64,000 nt of DNA from a virus. The stretch is taken from positions 1 to 64,000 of the IMG/VR virus record IMGVR_UViG_3300018424_000008. One strand, given 5' to 3'. Below, in pieces: positions 42,439 through 50,495 of this stretch (position 1 is its first letter; each line of letters starts with the position of its first letter). The position numbers and the translations under genes were made by a program. The notes under the pieces were generated by a model. It ran no database searches. It saw only the letters and a list, made by a program, of their open reading frames with translations, and was not told the DNA's origin.

Positions 42439-43074
42439 TTATATATCTTCCATATATGCCCACTCGAACATGCTATATTCGTCTGCGTCTTTTAACCAAG
42501 CATCACAAAACTGTTTATAAGTTTCATAATCCAACCCAAAGACACCTTTATCATTATTAATTTCAGCCTGATTTACCATCCATTGAAAAGATCGAGTATC
42601 ATCACCACACCCCTCAATTGTAGGTAAATTATAACCCATCATAAAACTGTCCTCCCAGAGTTGAATTAATTTGCTTCGCTTTTGCATAAAATATGACGCA
42701 ACTGTGTCTTCAAATCTTGAAAGTATACTTTTAACATCTTTAAAAGATGGACAGTCGCCTTTTTCAGGGTGAGTTATACGTGTGCGTTTATCATATTCGC
42801 CCATAGGGTCCTTATGTATTTCGTCATCATCCGAAAATTCATGATATGGTCCATATTGTGGTTTATAACCTGCACCTTTAGCTAGATGATCTGCATATTT
42901 TCTATCACTGGTTTTTAAGTCCCTTAATTTCCCAACATGGTCTGGCTTAAGTTGATCAGCTGGGTCTTCGTCTGGCACAGCCATAGTACCTGCAGGTCCG
43001 GATATAAAAGACTCGTTTATTCTTCTATATTCTTCTCGTATTATTTGTCTTAACCTTTTCTTAGATATTCTCAT
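42439..43074 (-). CDS. class A targeting-helix protein
   Basis: 211 aa. MRISKKRLRQIIREEYRRIN then E (I-N-E), followed by SFISGPAGTMAVPDEDP. The body is acidic, with HEFSDDDEIHKDPMGEYDKR, a helical part (FEDTVASYFMQKRSKLIQLW) and TYKQFCDAWLKDADEYSMFE at the end. Function unknown. Confidence 0.8.
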   Translation of the reverse strand: MRISKKRLRQIIREEYRRINESFISGPAGTMAVPDEDPADQLKPDHVGKLRDLKTSDRKYADHLAKGAGYKPQYGPYHEFSDDDEIHKDPMGEYDKRTRITHPEKGDCPSFKDVKSILSRFEDTVASYFMQKRSKLIQLWEDSFMMGYNLPTIEGCGDDTRSFQWMVNQAEINNDKGVFGLDYETYKQFCDAWLKDADEYSMFEWAYMEDI

Positions 43075-43075
43075 G

Positions 43076-43879
43076 CTATTTCCTTGAAGGCAATGTGCCG
43101 TAATGATAATACTTCATAGTATCTTTATATTGCTTTCGTAAACTTTTAATAGCTTCTCGAATCATTTTTAATGCTTGTCGACCATCCGAAAAAGAAGCAA
43201 GATCCTGACGATCTTTTTCATACTTAGCATCACTCAAATACTTTTCCAAATTGTTAGCTGCCCTAATGATATCCTTTTCTAAAACAAAATTATTAATGTA
43301 TTTATGAAGCCTGGTTCTGTCCGCCAAGTCTTGACCAAAAAACCCGATGTCGGATCCTTTAAAACCAAACTCATTCCCAGTATCACTTTCCATTCTTTCA
43401 TTAATTGTTTTTATCCATATATCTTCAGCTACACGGGACAAATTATAAACTTGATTATTTGTATAACCACGCAAATTCAACATAAAAGGAGGTATACGAT
43501 CGTCAAAGTTTCTATCAACTGTACCCGGACCATCAGGGTTAGGTACCTCTTCATCATGTATTCTTGATATCATTTCCATTTCTTCTGTATAGCCTTTACT
43601 TTTATCATAAAACCCGTACGGCTCATTAATTAATGGTGCAACTAATGCATCCGTTTGCTTGCCATCATCAGCCCGCAAAGTGGCTAACTTATCACCATAC
43701 TTTTCTTTCTGTTCATCAGACAAATACTCTTCCGGAGGCTTACGACGATTTGGAGCATTTTTTGTAAACCAATGTTGATACGTGTGCGGCAATGACCGTT
43801 GAACCAAATTAGGCTGAGTTATAACGTTTTCAATCGCTTCTCTAATAAAATATCGAAGTTGCCTTTTTGTAAGCCTCAT
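43076..43879 (-). CDS. class A-like targeting protein, paralogue of 44466-45272
   Basis: 267 aa. MRLTKRQLRYFIREAIENVI is a class A-like helix, without a clear L/I-x-E end. The body is homologous over its length to the 268-aa protein two genes upstream: SLPHTYQHW, EEYLSDEQKEKYGDKLATLR, DALVAPLINEPYGFYDKSKG, LEKYLSDAKYEKDRQ and a final K-Q-Y-K-D-T-M-K-Y-Y. The conserved PLINEPYGFYDKSKGYTEE block is the best candidate active region. Function unknown. Confidence 0.8.
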   Translation of the reverse strand: MRLTKRQLRYFIREAIENVITQPNLVQRSLPHTYQHWFTKNAPNRRKPPEEYLSDEQKEKYGDKLATLRADDGKQTDALVAPLINEPYGFYDKSKGYTEEMEMISRIHDEEVPNPDGPGTVDRNFDDRIPPFMLNLRGYTNNQVYNLSRVAEDIWIKTINERMESDTGNEFGFKGSDIGFFGQDLADRTRLHKYINNFVLEKDIIRAANNLEKYLSDAKYEKDRQDLASFSDGRQALKMIREAIKSLRKQYKDTMKYYHYGTLPSRK

Positions 43880-43899
43880 AGAAGCCTCCTTTGTTATGA

Positions 43900-44346
43900 T
43901 TAGGTGTTTTCTTCATCAGTACCGGGCATGACACCATACTTTTCGTATTCCCAACCATCTTCTTGCCAATCGACAACATCCGGTGATACAGATCTCAATT
44001 GATTTTTTCTCCTTCTGTCTGAAGGCAATTCTCCACCTTCAGGTACATCATGATATTCTTTCCAGATGGTCAGAGCACGAAACAAAATATTGTAACACTC
44101 TTGGTCCTTTCCTTCTCGAGCAGACTTAAGTCCGTTAGCAGGATTCTCACCTAAAAGAAACGCAAAAGCTAGTTGTTCCTCTGTCGCTTCAGGAAACAAT
44201 TCTTTTAATTGCAAACACATCTCATGAACAGGGTGGTGGTTTTTCATGCCTAGGTGATACCCAACAGTGCCGGCAATGCCTTCTTTTATAACTTCCTGAT
44301 ATTCTTCTCGAATAATTCTTTTGAGTTGTCTTTTTGTAATTTTCAT
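43900..44346 (-). CDS. class A targeting-helix protein
   Basis: 148 aa. MKITKRQLKRIIREEYQEVI then KE, followed by GIAGTVGYHLGMKNHH. The body: a helical block (MCLQLKELFPEATEEQLAFA, LLGENPANGLKSAREGKDQE), then DRRRKNQLRSVSPDVVDWQE. A second ATG with a truncated copy of the same start lies 26 bp upstream. Function unknown. Confidence 0.78.
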   Translation of the reverse strand: MKITKRQLKRIIREEYQEVIKEGIAGTVGYHLGMKNHHPVHEMCLQLKELFPEATEEQLAFAFLLGENPANGLKSAREGKDQECYNILFRALTIWKEYHDVPEGGELPSDRRRKNQLRSVSPDVVDWQEDGWEYEKYGVMPGTDEENT

Positions 44347-44373
44347 TTTATACCCCTTTTTGATAATTTCATT

Positions 44374-44463
44374 TTATAACCCTTTAGCATCCATCTGACC
44401 ATCTTTGTATGCTTCCATCGCTTGTTCATAGTCATTCGGATAATCGTATTTTTGTGTCCTCTA
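44374..44463 (-). pseudogene. decayed C-terminal tail of the 43076/44466 family plus aborted targeting start
   Basis: After the stop of the 268-aa gene, another frame reads KYDYPNDYEQAMEAYKDGQM then DAKGL and a stop at 44374. This aligns with the C-termini of the two paralogues (Q-Y-K-T-A-M-K-W-Y-Y-T-G-Q-I-A-D-G in one of them). No start codon fits, so it is the tail of a lost third copy. It is followed by ATG 44372, whose first six codons (MKLSKR) match a class A start and then break off, just before the real start at 44346. Confidence 0.55.
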
Positions 44464-44465
44464 TT

Positions 44466-45272
44466 TCAGTTCTCTAACAATGGCATATACCAACCATCAG
44501 CAATTTGACCAGTGTAGTACCATTTCATTGCTGTCTTATATTGTTTTTCTAAACTTGAAACGAGGGTTTCCATGTCTGCCAATAATGTTTCGCCTCTGTA
44601 AGAATAATTAGAAACTATTTCTTCGCGATCATCCGCATATTTAGCATCTGTCAAGTATTCCTCTATCTTGGCTTTCGCTGTAAGAATATCTTTGAGGGCA
44701 AGCTCGCTATAATAATCAAAAAGTCTAGATATGGCGTTTGTGCCAGTGTCTCTACCCCAAGGATTAGCTACACCGCTGGTCGAGTATATCTTGTATGCAG
44801 CTTTGTACACTATATTATAGTCATGATTTTCAGTTGCTAGCAATTTCTCAACTGTTGGAGGAACAGACTGTCGCCTTCTATGTAATAAATTCGCTGGATC
44901 CTCTGGGTCTGGGATATAATCTTCTGAGTGCATGCGATATAAAATATCTTGCTCTTCAGTGAAACCCTTACTTGAATCGTACCAACCAAACGGTTCGTTA
45001 ACAACAGGACCAACTAATGCATCAGCTTGATGCGGATCAGTATTACGCAAATTTGCTACCTTATCACTATATTTCTTTTTTTGCTCCGGAGAAAAATATG
45101 TCTCTGGAAACTTCCGCGACCACTTGCCCTGTTGCATCAGAGACTTCCAGTGCACGGGTTGGTATGTATGCGGCAAAGAAGCCACAACACGATTAGGCTC
45201 CATCATTTGAGATGATATAGCCTCTCGTATGACCAATCGCAGCTGCTTTAATTGTTTTTGTCTTCTATTCAT
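44466..45272 (-). CDS. class A-like targeting protein, paralogue of 43076-43879
   Basis: 268 aa from ATG 45272 (MNRRQKQLKQLRLVIREAIS), overlapping the upstream stop by 8 bp. The helix is more basic than usual and lacks a sharp L/I-x-E end. The body matches the 267-aa paralogue: SLPHTYQPVHW, ETYFSPEQKKKYSDKVANLR, DALVGPVVNEPFGWYDSSKG, IEEYLTDAKYADDREEI. Duplicated cargo in tandem clusters suggests selection for variants. Function unknown. Confidence 0.8.
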   Translation of the reverse strand: MNRRQKQLKQLRLVIREAISSQMMEPNRVVASLPHTYQPVHWKSLMQQGKWSRKFPETYFSPEQKKKYSDKVANLRNTDPHQADALVGPVVNEPFGWYDSSKGFTEEQDILYRMHSEDYIPDPEDPANLLHRRRQSVPPTVEKLLATENHDYNIVYKAAYKIYSTSGVANPWGRDTGTNAISRLFDYYSELALKDILTAKAKIEEYLTDAKYADDREEIVSNYSYRGETLLADMETLVSSLEKQYKTAMKWYYTGQIADGWYMPLLEN

Positions 45273-45609
45273 ATATAGTCCCTCGAGGCGGTGTTGGTCC
45301 ATAAACAGTTATATCTCTCATCTTTGGATCCGGATGACGCCTAGGCATTAAAATACCAGCTGATATACAATCCTGAATTAATGAAACACAAGTTTCCATA
45401 TCAGCCTCCTCACCAAAAAGCTGTTTGTAAACCTGCCCGGCACAATGACAACAAACATAACCATTCTTACTTGCCATAGCTTCCAACTGTTCTACACAAT
45501 CCAACCAAACATCATCGAAAGCACTCTCATTAATACTATGTACCCGCGCTGCGCGGCGCGCATACTCTTCTCGGATAATTTTTTTCAACTGTCTTTTTGT
45601 AATTTTCAT
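45265..45609 (-). CDS. class A targeting-helix protein
   Basis: 114 aa. MKITKRQLKKIIREEYARRA then ARVHSINE (I-N-E), followed by SAFDDVWLDC. The body has four cysteines, including Y-V-C-C-H-C-A-G near residue 52 and M-E-T-C-V near 77, and ends PRRHPDPKMRDITVYGPTPP. The C-C-H-C cluster may bind zinc (inference). Confidence 0.78.
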   Translation of the reverse strand: MKITKRQLKKIIREEYARRAARVHSINESAFDDVWLDCVEQLEAMASKNGYVCCHCAGQVYKQLFGEEADMETCVSLIQDCISAGILMPRRHPDPKMRDITVYGPTPPRGTIYE

Positions 45610-45625
45610 ACATTCCCCCGCTTAT

Positions 45626-45940
45626 CTATCTATTACCGCCGGGTTGCTTTTCCAACCACCGATGTAACCGTTTTTCTGATATACCCCGGGATTCACATGT
45701 CCAATTAACCATATCCTGGATAGACTTGTCAAACCCGGTCTCCAGTTCCATTAACATGAAATTAATAGCTATATTCGCAATATCCTCTCTGCTTAATAAC
45801 TTGCCAACATCAGAAGCCATTTTAGCATCACTCTTGCTTATAGCCTTTCTCCGTCTCTCATATTTTTCTTCGCCTATAGATTCCGCGCCAGCTATATGCT
45901 CTCTTATTATTCGTCTCAACCGCTTTTTAGATATTTTCAT
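45626..45940 (-). CDS. class A targeting-helix protein
   Basis: 104 aa from ATG 45940 (MKISKKRLRRIIREHIAGAE then SIGE); the upstream ATG would add six residues before the conserved start. The cut is probably after I-G-E, before EKYERRR. The body is helical: KMASDVGKLLSREDIANIAI, then a D-K-S-I-Q-D-M-V-N-W-T segment. Function unknown. Confidence 0.77.
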   Translation of the reverse strand: MKISKKRLRRIIREHIAGAESIGEEKYERRRKAISKSDAKMASDVGKLLSREDIANIAINFMLMELETGFDKSIQDMVNWTCESRGISEKRLHRWLEKQPGGNR

Positions 45941-45966
45941 AATATAACCTTTGTACATGCATGTAG

Positions 45967-46386
45967 TTATCTACGTGGACCTTCTAACAAAGCTTTGTAC
46001 ATACGGGCCATCCGTAACAAACTTTCCGCCTGTTTTACTTCACCTACTTCACCATCTAGTCCACCCAGCTGTGATAGATATTCTTTCATTCCACTTAAAT
46101 TTTCAATAGCTTTGGAAACACTTCCACTTAACATGTCCTTTTCGTACGGTGAGAGATTCTTAGGTGGTCTCCCATCTTGCAAAACCTGAAGATAACCGGA
46201 ATATACGTGATACATTCGCGGAGCACCGCCATGAGCTGCATGCAGTTTAGCCAAGCTATCAAATCGCTTTCTTGCTTCTTCGTATGGCGTCATGTTACGC
46301 ATATCTTCATTTAGCATTTTACGTATACGCAAACGTGTATACTCCTCTTTTATAATTCGTCTCAATTGCCTTTTGGATATTCTCAT
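45967..46386 (-). CDS. class A targeting-helix protein
   Basis: 139 aa. MRISKRQLRRIIKEEYTRLR then IRKMLNE, followed by DMRNMTPYEEA. The body is helical with a central basic patch (EEARKRFDSLAKLHAAHGGA, YHVYSGYLQVLQDGRPPKNL) and ends in a leucine-rich helix (AESLLRMARMYKALLEGPRR). Function unknown. Confidence 0.8.
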   Translation of the reverse strand: MRISKRQLRRIIKEEYTRLRIRKMLNEDMRNMTPYEEARKRFDSLAKLHAAHGGAPRMYHVYSGYLQVLQDGRPPKNLSPYEKDMLSGSVSKAIENLSGMKEYLSQLGGLDGEVGEVKQAESLLRMARMYKALLEGPRR

Positions 46387-46388
46387 AA

Positions 46389-46844
46389 TTAAATCCCCCC
46401 AAATATCATATCTTCTAATTCATCATACATGTCCAATATGCTTTTATATTCGCCTATCTCTTTACCGATCTGAGCTTCTTTGTCTTTATCAGACCAAGCG
46501 CGGTACTCCTCTCTTTCTAGGTTATTAAGTCTCTTCTTAATTTCCTTCTCAACTTCGCCACGTAATTTACTTTTATCAAGCCCATATTTTCTTGAATTTG
46601 CGATTTCTCGTGCCCACTCAGCAACTTCTTCTAGACTTTTGTAATCTCCGTACATATCATACCCGGGTTCATTTTCATGGTGTAAGAAATAATCCATCCA
46701 TTGGATCAACGAATCAGCAATATCACTCACGTACATATCACTTTGCATGTAACCGCCAGTGGCTTCGTTAAGCATTTTACGCACTTTTAACCGCGTATAT
46801 TCTTCTCGTATAATTTGTCTCAATTGTCTTTTAGATATTCTCAT
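46389..46844 (-). CDS. class A targeting-helix protein, first gene of its cluster
   Basis: 151 aa. MRISKRQLRQIIREEYTRLK then VRKMLNE is the best consensus class A helix, followed by ATGGYMQSD. The body is acidic and helical (DSLIQWMDYFLHHENEPGYD, EVAEWAREIANSRKYGLDKS, DMYDELEDMIFGGI). It is the promoter-proximal gene of the 46.8-to-36.6-kb cluster; a TATAAT lies about 45 bp upstream. Function unknown. Confidence 0.8.
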   Translation of the reverse strand: MRISKRQLRQIIREEYTRLKVRKMLNEATGGYMQSDMYVSDIADSLIQWMDYFLHHENEPGYDMYGDYKSLEEVAEWAREIANSRKYGLDKSKLRGEVEKEIKKRLNNLEREEYRAWSDKDKEAQIGKEIGEYKSILDMYDELEDMIFGGI

Positions 46845-47135
46845 AATTTTCTCCCGGGAATTTTTGAAAGGTATGATATATCTTAATTATACGTTCGCTC
46901 AGGAAAAACAGTACCCATAGTCAAAAAATCTCCCCCCGGAAAATTTGAACACTACCTTAACCCACCTCCACCCAGAAAGCGCCACACAGCGACACCACGG
47001 GGGCCATTAGGGCCAGGCCTTTTTAGCATATTTATGGGCCTTTTAGGGCTGGCCCATTTCGGGCATAAAAAAGGGCCCTTCTGGCGGGCCCTATAGACAT
47101 ATATGGGAGCCTAGGCTGGGCTGGCCCGTCCTGGC
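46845..47135. other. GC-rich non-coding region with several hairpins
   Basis: No supported coding frame. The part from about 46930 to 47135 is rich in GGCC/GGGCCC and folds into at least three stem-loops (for example ATGGGCC/GGCCCAT at 47034-47057 and AGGGCCC/GGGCCCT at 47072-47092) in an otherwise AT-rich genome. It separates the class A cluster from the RadA-like genes. It may hold a terminator array, a small RNA or a replication-related site. The leader of the 46844 gene (TATAAT near 46890) lies at its left end. Confidence 0.55.
47066..47092 (-). terminator. strong rho-independent terminator
   Basis: Minus strand AGGGCCC-7 nt-GGGCCCT followed by a T6 run. It closes the 48.7-to-47.1-kb transcript after the 52-aa gene. 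Confidence 0.85.
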
Positions 47136-47294
47136 TTATGAATCTAATCGATTAACTTCCGTAATCCAGTGAGACTTTGGATGAGACCTTTGAAACATGA
47201 GGCATGCTAGTTGTGCATCCTTTGCTTGTAGGACTGTCTTACCAATACGGTTGTAATCCTCATCGATGATATATGTTATTTCGTACGTACGCAT
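47136..47294 (-). CDS. small protein, 52 aa
   Basis: Read directly: ATG 47294 with GGAG upstream, MRTYEITYIIDEDYNRIGKT, then a helix (VLQAKDAQLACLMFQRSHP), HWITEVNRLDS and a TAA. Strand-helix-strand layout. It ends right before the strong terminator and follows the RadA-like gene by 17 bp, so it is its operon partner. Function unknown. Confidence 0.75.
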   Translation of the reverse strand: MRTYEITYIIDEDYNRIGKTVLQAKDAQLACLMFQRSHPKSHWITEVNRLDS

Positions 47295-47311
47295 AGTGTT
47301 AACTCCGTGAT

Positions 47312-48052
47312 TTATTTTTTAAATGTACCGACTAGTTTAAAACCTTCTTCCGCCATATCGAGGAATACTAAGTGGCCGCATCCGCCAAATCTATTTTTCT
47401 CAGCGGTAAGTACACGACAGCCTAGCAAATCAGGGTCACGTTGTTCTATGCTGAGATGAAGATGACAGTCTACCATATGCTTGAGTTTATTGCTACCCGC
47501 CATTTTACCAGACTTATTGACTTGGTTAATGATGATAGCTATAGCATTGGTTTCCTTACAGAAGTTGGTTATCATCTCCAATGCGCCAGTTGCTGAATGA
47601 TAGCGTCCAAACTTAGGGTGCATATAGTGCATACATTGTAGGGAGTCAACGATAAAGAACAGCTGTTTCTTAGGATTGGCTGATTGGATTTCGCGGAGAC
47701 CATCGATTAAATCGTCTAAGCAATCTGTATTACCGGTAAGGAAACCGTGCTTAAGACCTAATCGTTCTGTGGTGAGACTGATTTGATGCAAGCTTTCTTC
47801 CGCGGTATTGAATACTGCGATATGACCTTGGCCGGTAAGTCCGTTACAAAGGGATAATGCCATAGTAGTTTTACCAGCTCCGGGTTCTCCTGTGAAGATG
47901 GTAACTGTTGAAGGAGTAAAGCCGCGTCCACCCATGACACCGTCGACATAATGCAAACCGGTTTGATGGCGTTGGCGTAAAGCGGGAGGTACTGTAATGT
48001 TAAGAATATCGGTACCGAATGGGATATCGTGACTGTTAATATTGAGTTTCAT
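47312..48052 (-). CDS. RadA-like RecA-family ATPase
   Basis: 246 aa, TTGGAG before ATG 48052. RecA/RadA core: Walker A TGEPGAGKTT near 55, VFNTAEES near 80, Walker B FFIVDSLQC near 130, and the RadA-specific A-E-K-N-R-F-G motif near 215 (KNRFG). The N-terminal zinc finger and C-terminal Lon-like domain of bacterial RadA are absent. RadA promotes branch migration in recombination. A stand-alone core probably works in phage DNA recombination or replication. It is driven by a sigma70-like promoter about 50 bp upstream. Confidence 0.88.
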   Translation of the reverse strand: MKLNINSHDIPFGTDILNITVPPALRQRHQTGLHYVDGVMGGRGFTPSTVTIFTGEPGAGKTTMALSLCNGLTGQGHIAVFNTAEESLHQISLTTERLGLKHGFLTGNTDCLDDLIDGLREIQSANPKKQLFFIVDSLQCMHYMHPKFGRYHSATGALEMITNFCKETNAIAIIINQVNKSGKMAGSNKLKHMVDCHLHLSIEQRDPDLLGCRVLTAEKNRFGGCGHLVFLDMAEEGFKLVGTFKK

Positions 48053-48099
48053 ATGTGCTCCAATAGGTAGGTTAATAAGTATGTTTAATTGGTATATAT

Positions 48100-48128
48100 A
48101 TTATAATTCGTTAAGATTAAATTTACAA
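48100..48128 (-). promoter_or_regulatory. sigma70-like promoter for the RadA-like gene
   Basis: Minus strand -35 TTGTAA, 17 bp, -10 TATAAT, about 48 bp before the ATG. Confidence 0.72.
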
Positions 48129-48140
48129 AATTTACTGGGA

Positions 48141-48545
48141 TTATTTTGCGTTAAATTCTTCCCGCAATTCCTTGTATCTTGGGTGGTCCGGATTATTGAT
48201 GGCGTATTCCCATTCATTCTCTTCGGCTTCTTGAATATTACGCGCATTGTCTAGAATGACTTCTGCTTCTTCTAGAATGTATGAGTACTCGAATGCCAAT
48301 GTCTCATACATATTTACTTGCGCAATAAGACCTTCAACGAATTCGACATCTATATCCATAGGCTTGACATTATAGGTGCACTCGACTATTCTGGATATAA
48401 GACATTTTTCCGGACCAGCGGCTAAAAGCTTTTCAATATTGGCGACGGTTTCCGGTGTAAACATATCTGCATTTTCTAGAAGTCTTTGCAAATCGGTAAC
48501 ACTGTGATCGGCTAGATAATCGTATGGTATAGTTTTTTTAGTCAT
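48141..48545 (-). CDS. hypothetical acidic helical protein
   Basis: 134 aa from ATG 48545 (AAGGAG upstream). MTKKTIPYDYLADHSVTDLQ, then helical acidic sequence (FVEGLIAQVNMYETLAFEYS, ILEEAEVILDNARNIQEAEE) and a C-terminal N-N-P-D-H-P-R-Y-K-E-L-R-E-E segment. The residue composition suggests a soluble helical bundle. A hairpin (48573-48591) sits in its leader. No family recognised. Confidence 0.75.
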   Translation of the reverse strand: MTKKTIPYDYLADHSVTDLQRLLENADMFTPETVANIEKLLAAGPEKCLISRIVECTYNVKPMDIDVEFVEGLIAQVNMYETLAFEYSYILEEAEVILDNARNIQEAEENEWEYAINNPDHPRYKELREEFNAK

Positions 48546-48572
48546 AAGTTTCTCCTTGTAAGTATTCGGGGC

Positions 48573-48591
48573 CGGAGGGACCAAACCTCCG
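48573..48591 (-). promoter_or_regulatory. leader stem-loop
   Basis: CGGAGG-7 nt-CCTCCG hairpin between the 31-aa membrane protein gene and the 48545 gene. No T-tract; possibly an attenuator or RNA-stability element. Confidence 0.45.
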
Positions 48592-48618
48592 TGGTGATGG
48601 TGATGAATTCGTGTGCAA

Positions 48619-48714
48619 TTATTCTGGCGGGCGGGTTAACGTGAGCATAAAAAGCATGAGGCCGAAAAGCGTGAACATCCCTAACCAAAGGCAAAGTAGT
48701 ATAAAAAGCTGCAT
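48619..48714 (-). CDS. tiny membrane protein, 31 aa
   Basis: Read directly: ATG 48714 with AGGAG upstream, MQLFILLCLWLGMFTLFGLM, then LFMLTLTRPPE and a TAA. One membrane helix, no charged residue before the final R and E. A perfect promoter and ribosome-binding site support its expression. Small membrane peptides of phages often inhibit host functions or help lysis; nothing here fixes the role. Confidence 0.7.
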   Translation of the reverse strand: MQLFILLCLWLGMFTLFGLMLFMLTLTRPPE

Positions 48715-49031
48715 AGTGTTCTCCTGTGTTTGATTACATATATAATATAACCGGTTACTGGAGATTTTGCAAAAAACACTGTAAAAAAATAATTCTTTTT
48801 TCCGCGGAGAGGGTAGACTCCAGACGGCGTGAGGATGGATTGACGATAGATTAGTCAGGATGTGCGAGAGGGCCTTAAAGGTACGGTACCCGTATAAGCA
48901 CTCGTATTCAGTGTCAGCATTACCTGGTGTACAGTATACTGTGGTTTATGGTATGAAATGGTGTCTATCCGGGTTGCTGGTATTTGGTAGTTTGGCCAGA
49001 GATGATGGTTTATGGTGATGGGTGTTGGTAA
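48715..49031. other. non-coding region upstream of the 31-aa gene
   Basis: It contains the sigma70-like promoter at 48744-48772, an A7/T6 self-complementary stretch near 48780, and about 240 bp of G/T-rich (plus strand) sequence with no supported gene; one 21-codon frame is not convincing. It marks the boundary between the class B cluster (49 kb upwards) and the RadA-like operon. Confidence 0.5.
48744..48772 (-). promoter_or_regulatory. sigma70-like promoter
   Basis: Minus strand -35 TTGCAA, 17 bp, -10 TATATT; drives the 31-aa membrane protein gene and probably the genes after it. Confidence 0.75.
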
Positions 49032-50495
49032 TTAGAATGGGACGACGTCGTCGACGTTGTAATATTTTACCATCTCAATGTTTTTGGCTGTTTTTTGGTG
49101 GTTTTTCCATGCTAGAGGGGTGCCATTACCTGACATGGCTATGGCGGCTATGATATCTTTGTCTATCGTATGACTTTCATAGATTACTTTTTTGGACATG
49201 TGGTTTATTATTTGCATGGTGCGTCTGAATTTTTGGATATTTTGTGTAATGTTGTTGTTACTTTGGTCGAACACGTTGAATGGTTGCAAGTATTGGGTGA
49301 ATGTTAATAGGTAGTCTATTTCTTTAAATGATTGTTTGAGCAGGCGATATCTTTCTTCTGCTTTGCTATTGTCTTGTGAGGTTTGGCTTAGTAGTGCATT
49401 GAAGTCAAATATTAATTTGTTTGCGATTCCTGTTCGTTTGTATTGGGTTTGTGGGCCGACGTGTTTATATTGGTTGAGTATAAAGTCATTAATGTTATTG
49501 GACATTTTGTTTACTTCGATTATGGCGTTCATAATTGAGAGTTCCCGTTTATCAAATTGGAATTTGTTGATGATGCTGGGTGGCAGGATGATGTAGTTAT
49601 CTAGTTTCCAGTTGTCTACTACTATTTCATTATATGGGTCGGCACCGTGGAGGAGTTTATCGTCTGGTCCTGTTATAAGTCCTTTAATGCCGCCTTTCCG
49701 CATTAGGGTTGAGAAGTCGGCAAACTTTTGGAAGTCGGCGTCTTTTTCTTTTGCGAGTTGTGTCCATTGTGTTAGTATGTCATGACTTCCGGCGAATTTG
49801 ATATCTCCTTTTATTTTAACGCATATTACTTGTTTTATTGGCGAGAGGTTGTTTGTTATTTGCATTATTCCGGGATTTACTTTTGTTTTGGATGTTTGGT
49901 TTTTAGTTCCGTCCCATCCATAGGTTGAGAAGTCGTCTGAGCTTGTTTTCCAGTATTGGCCGGTCATGATATCGATGAATGCTTTTATTAGTGCTTTAGG
50001 TTCTCTGGATTCTTTCCCTTCTTTAAATGCATTTATTCCGTGCCATGTTTCGAATGATTCCCAGAATTCAGGGTGTTTATTTGCCTCTTCTTTCCACGCG
50101 TTTTGTAATATTTGGTCGAATCTTTTAGCAAATTTGCTTCTCCCAGTGGTTTCTGCGCGTTCGAAGCCTGATCCGCTTTCTTTATCATATAACATTTGAA
50201 GGGCACTTAAGACGGTTTCTGTTGTTCCGCCTTTTGATTCGCCTACTGCTATGACGCTACGCATATCTTGTTCTGACATGTTGTATTGGTCAAGTATTTT
50301 ATTTAGTTTTCTTTTGACTATCTTTTTATATTTGTCCGCTTTTTTCTCGAGCTCAGGTTTGTTTTTGACTAATTTATCTATTTTTTCTGGTGTGAATTTT
50401 AGCGTTGAAAAATAGTCGTTTATGTCATCAAATATTGATTTATAAACATTTTCTGATCTTTCTAATATTATTTTTTGTATGTATTGTCTTATCAT
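49032..50495 (-). CDS. class B targeting protein, possible ART-like toxin
   Basis: 487 aa. MIRQYIQKIILE (I-L-E) followed by RSENVYKS. The body is large: helical N-part (EKIDKLVKNKPELEKKADKY), SVIAVGESKGGTTETVLSAL, and near residue 285 GADPYNEIVVDNWKLDNYII. The E-I-V-V-D-N-W strand also occurs in the 390-aa protein (PEAIIDNWEI) and resembles the catalytic-Glu strand of DarT-like ADP-ribosyltransferases. That link is tentative. Base composition differs from later class B genes (C- and A-rich coding strand). Confidence 0.7.
   Translation of the reverse strand: MIRQYIQKIILERSENVYKSIFDDINDYFSTLKFTPEKIDKLVKNKPELEKKADKYKKIVKRKLNKILDQYNMSEQDMRSVIAVGESKGGTTETVLSALQMLYDKESGSGFERAETTGRSKFAKRFDQILQNAWKEEANKHPEFWESFETWHGINAFKEGKESREPKALIKAFIDIMTGQYWKTSSDDFSTYGWDGTKNQTSKTKVNPGIMQITNNLSPIKQVICVKIKGDIKFAGSHDILTQWTQLAKEKDADFQKFADFSTLMRKGGIKGLITGPDDKLLHGADPYNEIVVDNWKLDNYIILPPSIINKFQFDKRELSIMNAIIEVNKMSNNINDFILNQYKHVGPQTQYKRTGIANKLIFDFNALLSQTSQDNSKAEERYRLLKQSFKEIDYLLTFTQYLQPFNVFDQSNNNITQNIQKFRRTMQIINHMSKKVIYESHTIDKDIIAAIAMSGNGTPLAWKNHQKTAKNIEMVKYYNVDDVVPF

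Noticed and set aside
36606-46844. CRISPR-like array, suggested by regularly spaced similar ~50-bp sequences
   Set aside because: The similar sequences are the 5' ends of separate genes encoding the class A helix; spacing is irregular and the units are coding.
48775-49031. A 21-codon minus-strand frame (starting MLTLNTSAYTG) in the non-coding region
   Set aside because: Poor ribosome-binding site, no neighbour coupling and unusual composition.
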